Shown in pieces: positions 58,659-64,000 of a stretch of 64,000 nt of DNA. Position 1 is the first letter of the stretch, and each line of letters begins with the position of its first letter. The DNA lies in contig SCFE01000029.1 in the NCBI GenBank assembly GCA_004352715.1, positions 2,261,343 to 2,325,342 on the forward strand, written 5' to 3'. Source of the DNA: Hofstenia miamia. Its lineage: Eukaryota; Xenacoelomorpha; Acoela. A program made the position numbers and the translations under genes. Below the pieces are notes generated by a model. That model was not told the origin of the DNA. It worked only from the letters and a program-made list of their open reading frames with translations, and did no database searches.

Positions 58659-58849
58659 GTGAGAAAAATCAATTAAGAAAGGTTTTTAAAAGCTGAAAAC
58701 TTTCTTGATTTATACTATCAAAAATGCAAAGAAAATACTGTTTTGAACATTTTTTGGGTGTTTTCATTGATGATTTTATATTTTATTAAGTTTATGAGTC
58801 ACAGATCACGACTGCCCCCCTCTGGCTACACCACTGACTTGTACACTTT

Positions 58850-59640
58850 CTTTTTATTGATCAATCATTACTTCTGATATCTCTAATGATAGAAAATTAT
58901 AGTGTGCATATTATATACTCTAATGCTACAATTATTAAAAGTTCATATTTATTAACATATTTTAAGCAGGTATTATTTAGTACGCGGGGACCATGGTCGG
59001 CACTGATTCTCCCAGAGCTTTGATAGTTATAATCATATATTTCAAAGCTCTGATTGTTAATACCAATCTCTTAAAAAATTATTAATTTTATGCCCTTTTC
59101 CCATTCTGAAACATATGCCACTTAGGTTGCTTTTACTGGTGCTGATTTTTATTTATTACGTGTGCATTGATCTATTATCTTCTCTGGGTTGAAGTAGACT
59201 GAATGAAAACATGTGCCTTCCTATGACGCAATTTGCAAATATTCTGTGCTGATGGTTCAAATTTGGTTTATGCAAAACCTTTTTTGATTTGTTGCAAATT
59301 TTGACAATTAGCAACCATGCAGGGCCTCTATTTTGCAATAAGCACATCTAACAGAAAAGTGAATATAGGGAAAGATCATTAAAAATATGAACTTTTTTAA
59401 AAGTAGAGAAAATATAGTGCACATTCAAATTCAGCTTGATACTGCTTTAGGGTTTAAGATTTTCGAGAACCTTAAAAGAATATATATATATATATATATT
59501 TATTTATCTAACGCTTAGTAATTTGGTGATGCTTATATCTGGCGCTAAATAAAAAGTACATATTTAAGGCCAATTTTAAGCGTAATATACAGAAAAAAAA
59601 TTTCACTCAGACTGATTCAAAAGTTTTTGTGTACGCATTA
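58850..59640. other. No recognisable gene
   Basis: AT-rich with a short (TA)n at 59480-59499. A 63-codon minus ORF at 59156 has no motif. Confidence 0.4.
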
Positions 59641-61148
59641 TTTGGGGTAACAAGAAAGTAATGAGCTTTTCTAAATAACTTAAGTTAGCCTTATGATATA
59701 AGCGAGAAATCACGCATATATTACCATAAATGGATGTCATAATCAAATTTTAAAAATATCAGTGCAATTCTTTAATCCAATAGCTTTCTATGGCGAAAAA
59801 AGATATACCAACTTTTACGAGTGCGGCCATTTTATCCATATTTCGTAAAGTAATAGAATTTATTCATTTTTAAAATTTTAATGTGCCTATAAAAACCTAA
59901 AAACCAGTTTGACTGTCATTATTGAACTTGAAGTTGAGAAGTCATGAATACTTCTAAATGCTGCTTCCGGTTTTATTGTTTAACTGAAGAATCTGGTTAA
60001 TGTTTGGGACAGAGAAGCTCCAGACTTATCCACTGTGAAGCAATGGGTAAAAGACTTTAAGGATGGAACTCGAAGTTCCTTGGACAATTTACAAAGAATA
60101 GGATGACCTTTGACAACAAGAACGACTGAAAACATTTCAACTGTCCAGTCTCTGATTACACAAAACCCTAAGTTTAGAGTTCGATGCATCGAAGCAGAAA
60201 CCAAAATCAACCGCGAGACTATTTGAGTGATTTTGAAAAACGACTTTCAATTGAAGAAAGTTTGTTCAACGTGGATCTCACGAGTTGTGTGCACATTCAA
60301 AAGAACTTAGAACCAACAGCGCTAAGAACATCAGAAGAAGAATCTCAAAATTGGGCGAGGAAGACTTCAGTTTGCTTGCAATCAAAGACGAATCGTGGTT
60401 CTTCTTCTCTCCATCAATGACCAAGCAAGAAAATAAAGTGTGGATGCCAAAAGGCGAAACCCAACGGCCCCAAATTGTGAAGCCGACGCTGATGAAAACG
60501 AAAAAATGCGTGGTGCTGCTGGCCTTTACTTGTGATAAAAAAGCTCAGCATCCGGGCTTTGCCTCATGGTGAAAAAATTGACGCCTAAGCCTTCATTGAC
60601 TTTGTTCAAGAAACTGGGGAACTTTGGAGGAAATTGAGAAGAAGTCCAGCCACACTGAAGGAATTACACTGGCAGCATGACAATGCCCGACCACATGTTG
60701 CATCTTTGACGAAGGCATTCTTCTAGAGAAAAAAAACTGAGCTTGTCTTTCAAGAGCCCTACAGGCTTTTCCGAGAGTTGAAACAGGAAAATGAGCAACC
60801 AAATGTTCACTTCGCATCAAGAGTTGAAGGCCGCCCTCAAAATCGCCTTTCACAGTATTCCTACAGAGCACTTCCAACACCAACTGAACAAGCTGTATGA
60901 CTATTCCCAGCCAGTGATCGATGCAAAAGGCCTGATCTTTACTGAAAAAAACTTTATTTATGTTTTTGCTGCACTATGCGAAATTTGATTTTTAAAACTT
61001 CTTGTATAATCAATAAATATTATCTCTTTAACCTGATTTTTATTTATTTTTATATACTCTAAAGAAGATATTTTAGGAATCTTGTGATGATAGAAATATT
61101 TCATATGTCACTTCAACGGAAAGCTCATTACTTTCTTGGCACTCCAAA
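59641..61148 (+). mobile_element. Mariner element, full length but dead
   Basis: TA duplications lie at 59639-59640 and 61149-61150. The inverted repeats are TTTGGGGTAACAAGAAAGTA and, reverse complemented, TTTGGAGTGCCAAGAAAGTA, both continuing ATGAGCTTT. At 1508 bp with a single transposase region it is slightly longer than the typical 1.3 kb mariner. Confidence 0.92.
59985..60990 (+). pseudogene. Mariner transposase, frameshifted
   Basis: Frames in order: NVWDREAPDLSTVKQWVKDF then KDGTRSSLDN (60000-60085), the second helix-turn-helix region; NPKFRVRCIEAETKINRET (60165-60225); KDESWFFFSPSMTKQENKVW (60388-60444), the TxDExW first catalytic block; KCVVLLAFTCDKK; WQHDNARPHVASLTKAF (60670-60720), the second catalytic block; SLSFKSPTG/FQEPYRLF, equivalent to the YSPDLxPxD block but altered; and FASHQELKAALKIAFHSIPT-like C-terminus (60820-60870). 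At least four frame changes and several stops exclude function. Confidence 0.88.
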
Positions 61149-61740
61149 TATTTACAATATCTAAACATAAGAAAATATAGGTTTGCAAAAGGAACAACTA
61201 CCAATTATTGATTGGGCTAAATAATCAAAATTTCAGTGTAAAGCCAACCATAACATCTAGTTTAGATAAGGATTGTTGTTAACGAAGCAATTCTTTGATT
61301 GGTAAGATAATTCCCTGTTGAAACAGCTTTGAAATGGTTAATCACTTACTTTTTAAACAACAAAATTTTTTTTCTAATCTAGTATCTTTATCCAAATTAT
61401 TCCATAATTTTATTGCAGTATTAAAAAATGAGTTTGTCATAATTTTATTTCTAAGCTTTTTACATTGATATATACCACGTCTTTTAATTTACAGAGTATT
61501 TCTAATATCTTCTGTTGCATGATTTCATTTGGATGTAAGAATATATAATCTTTTGTCATTCGTCTTTTAATCGCAATGTTATTACTATTGAAAATTCTGT
61601 CCATCAATTTGAACTTCCATCCTAACTTCTTTTTAGAATTGTCAGATGTGTTTGTTTATAAGTAACAAGAATATGTATATTTTGATACAACCAGAGATTT
61701 AAGCAACATTTTTATTATTATCATTATTATCATCATTACG
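61149..61740. other. No recognisable gene
   Basis: AT-rich sequence ending in a short run of ATT/ATC repeats (61708-61737). On the minus strand, short stretches near 61330-61620 (for example around 61390-61460) could be LINE-derived, but I cannot assign them. Confidence 0.35.
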
Positions 61741-61848
61741 CTCCTGGATGCAGCGGCATCTTTTATCAGAGATAAAAAGAAAACGCCGCTGCACCAAATA
61801 TTTGCAAAACTTGACAAAGTTCTCGCTTCTGAAGCTCTCTTACACTTT

Positions 61849-62362
61849 TTTAAAACTGCGCTCTCCTCTGAAAAAACTCCTACTCTTTGTGATGCATATG
61901 TCCAGTCTTCCCCAACCAGTATCCGCAATGCAGAAACTTCGACTTCTACTTCTCCAGTCAAATATTCCTCCAGCATTCGTCGCTCCCCTACACCACGTCG
62001 ATATTCATCTTTTAAGGAAACTTCTCAATCGCCAAAAGCGAATTCAAAATCAAACTACGTCAAGTCTATTAAGTCAAACACTAATACACTTCTCATTGGT
62101 AGTAGTTTAAAACTGCGCTCTCCTCTGAAAAAACTCCTACTCTTTGTGATGCATATGTCCAGTCTTCCCCAACCAGTATCCGCAATGCAGAAACTTCGAC
62201 TTCTACTTCTCCAGTCAAATATTCCTCCAGCATTCGTCGCTCCCCTACACCACGTCGATATTCATCTTTTAAGGAAACTTCTCAATCGCCAAAAGCGAAT
62301 TCAAAATCAAACTACGTCAAGTCTATTAAGTCAAACACTAATACACTTCTCATTGGTAGTAG
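61849..62362. repeat. 257-bp exact tandem duplication
   Basis: 61849-62105 is repeated at 62106-62362 without a difference that I can see. 257 is not a multiple of three, so it shifts the LINE ORF1 frame. Confidence 0.95.
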
Positions 62363-62526
62363 TATTCTGAAGAAAGCTCGTTTTCATAATTTTCTTCCAA
62401 ATCAGACGACTACAATTCACTCTTATCCAGGCCACAACACAAAGAAACTCAATGAAAAAAACCTCCTCATATCCCAATACTCACATCAACCCCATCATAA
62501 TCAATGCCGGTCTTATAGATGCTCTA

Positions 62527-62750
62527 AACTCCAATGACACTCCACTCAGTCTTTCAAATCGAAGCTAATTAGACTAATCACTGAAGTTCGTCGTAAATTC
62601 ACACCCCGCTACATATACGTACTTGAAANNNNNNNNNNNNNNNNNNNNAACTCCAATGACACTCCACTCAGTCTTTCAAATCGAAGCTAATTAGACTAAT
62701 CACTGAAGTTCGTCGTAAATTCACACCCCGCTACATATACGTACTTGAAA
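62527..62750. repeat. 102-bp repeat on both sides of a 20-N gap
   Basis: 62527-62628 and 62649-62750 are identical and abut the N run at 62629-62648, as expected for overlapping contig ends left unmerged. Confidence 0.95.
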
Positions 62751-63389
62751 TCACTCCAGGTGTCACGATTCTATTCTTCAAAGAAACTTCTTCATTCAAG
62801 ATTTCAACCGAGTCATCCACCTCTATCTATGAACAATTTCTCTGTGATTCCTGTTTTCAAAAGTTTTTTATTTGCTCCTCATCATATCAATGATAAACTT
62901 CTTGCTTGGAATGCAATACATCTTTCTCGTCAAGGTCTAGCACACATGATTCGCAATCTTCAATCGTTCTTCATACCTCACCAAATCTCTAATCCATGTC
63001 ATCGTATAGCCAATGTCTTCCATTCCAAAGCAGTAACCGTCCGTCGCGTTCTGCCCCCTACTTCTACATATCGGTGAAAATGAAACAGGTACTTTTAATT
63101 TTGTATATTTTAACCTATCTTTGTATAAAAAATGTAACTATATACTATATACAGCCACAAATTACAGCAACTAACTTAAAACACACTTCCACTAAACACT
63201 ATTAAATTTGACTCTAAAATTCAGTAAGTATATCATCTTACCAACTTCTGAGTTTTAGCTCTAAAATTTATGCGAAAATAAACAGCGATCTTTTAAGAAT
63301 CGTATATTTAAATCCTCTTTCAACATACTACGCATATACAGCTAAATTTTGTAAATTTCTTCTTAATTATCTCAATAATTATTTTTATT

Positions 63390-64000
63390 TCATAAAATTA
63401 CTGCTCTCAGGAGATATAAAGCTTGACCCAGGACCAATTCTATAAGTATCAAAATTTGAAAATATACTAAGAAAATACGATAATAACTACAAATTCGTTT
63501 ATATCAATACTAGAAGTCTCAATTCAAACAGAAATGATTTTCTCAAACCTAATAAATAAGATAGGTCAAAATGCAATATTCTTAGTTACTGAAACTTGGT
63601 TAAATGATGACACTGATCCTAATTTGTTTAATCCTGACTGACATTATTTTGACATTTTCATAAAAACCAATTATGTAGAGGTGGCGGACTCATGCTAATA
63701 GTTCCAAAATGTTTAAAACCAATGCGTACACTGGAATATGAATTAGACCACGATGTATTTGAATCACTCTGGGTAGAAATTATATCGTTTGAAAATAAAT
63801 ATCATAAGGAACTGCTTAATATCACATACAACCAAAATAAAAATTATCATATTGACTATTTTATAAATAAATTTTATAAATTATAAGTCAAATGAAATTT
63901 CCGAAATAAATGACCCATACTATTCCATAAATCTATTTGGTGACTTTAATATAAATTATTTTAACAATCTTGAAAAATATCATTAAACGAATTTTGTGCC
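63390..64000 (+). pseudogene. LINE ORF2 endonuclease region, cut by window end
   Basis: Frames read LLLSGDIKLDPGP (63400-63440), a signature of the region just upstream of the endonuclease in CR1/L2 LINEs, then FVYINTRSLNSNRNDF (63495-63545), IFLVTETWLNDDTDPNLFNP (63575-63640) with the catalytic Glu, and CRGGGLMLIVPKCL (63675-63715). Later frames contain an SINLFGDFNINYF-like block (63935-63965). Single-base shifts and stops recur. It is probably the same element as the ORF1 upstream, and would continue beyond 64000. Confidence 0.8.

Larger units (their letters stand above)
61745..63077 (+). pseudogene. CR1/L2-type LINE ORF1 with SGNH-esterase-like domain, broken
   Basis: After an initial Ser/Thr/Pro-rich part (ETSTSTSPVKYSSSIRRSPT), the reading frames give TNTLLIGSSILKKARFHNFL then TTIHSYPGHNTKKLNEK (62085-62455), resembling GDSL/SGNH esterase block I (GSSI in place of GDS). 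Next come a stretch with INAGLIDALNSNDTPLSLS and LITEVRRKFTPRYIYVLE (62495-62625 and again 62649-62750), and a final NAIHLSRQGLAHMIRNLQSF (62905-62970), the DxIHLSxxG block with Asn for Asp. CR1-group LINEs carry such ORF1 esterases. Breaks come partly from a 257-bp tandem duplication and a false gap, so the underlying gene may be less damaged than it appears. Confidence 0.6.

Overview
This window is nuclear DNA of an invertebrate animal. It is strongly AT-rich, has long (TA)n tracts and numerous N gaps, spliced genes, and an overwhelming load of eukaryotic transposons (Tc1/mariner, hAT, pogo/Tigger-like, CR1/L2-like LINEs, a Penelope-like element). Very short introns (47 bp in the BPI-like gene) and many arthropod-style IS630/mariner transposases would fit a crustacean such as a copepod, but the sequence alone does not settle the phylum. 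No prokaryotic signals were seen.

Host genes are few. (1) An intronless 230-residue secreted protein of the pleiotrophin/midkine family occurs at 19752-20444 and again, identically, at 25700-26392. (2) A three-exon LBP/BPI-family secreted protein lies at 43036-44842. (3) A candidate three-exon 64-residue secreted peptide precursor spans 6232-12165; it is built from small exons that fall below usual ORF cut-offs. (4) Exon-like, Cys-rich segments lie on the minus strand at 26958-27900 and weakly resemble the N-terminal part of GT10 fucosyltransferases.

Layout. 0-5 kb: Tc1 relic and two short inverted-repeat elements. 6-12 kb: candidate peptide gene, with a 0.3 kb hAT-type element and a LINE endonuclease relic in its second intron. 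13-17.4 kb: hAT relics, including a 1.5 kb element with a perfect 8-bp target duplication. 17.3-27.5 kb: a 4.17 kb segment present twice around a 1000-N gap; both copies end exactly at gap characters, so this is most likely a false duplication. 28.3-35.7 kb: a Tigger-like element with TA duplication, then a Tc1 element interrupted by an apparently intact two-ORF LINE, then a hAT MITE with 8-bp duplication. 37.4-39.7 kb: a decayed hAT transposase with a Nextera (Tn5 mosaic end) adapter embedded in it. 40.4-42 kb: LINE relic with a MITE in its reverse transcriptase. 43-45 kb: BPI gene. 46.5-50 kb: BED/hAT transposase relic followed by an 84-bp minisatellite. 51.2-52.2 kb: Penelope-like element with GIY-YIG endonuclease and a hammerhead-ribozyme-like motif. 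52.9-54.3 kb: IS630-type transposase relic and LINE 3' end. 59.6-61.1 kb: full-length dead mariner. 61.8-64 kb: 5' part of a CR1/L2-like LINE with esterase-type ORF1, containing a 257-bp tandem duplication and a false gap.

I found no convincing multi-gene new system. The most promising biology is the candidate peptide precursor, the three-module midkine-like protein and the ribozyme-bearing Penelope element. Several of the most conspicuous features are assembly artefacts that an annotator should correct first.
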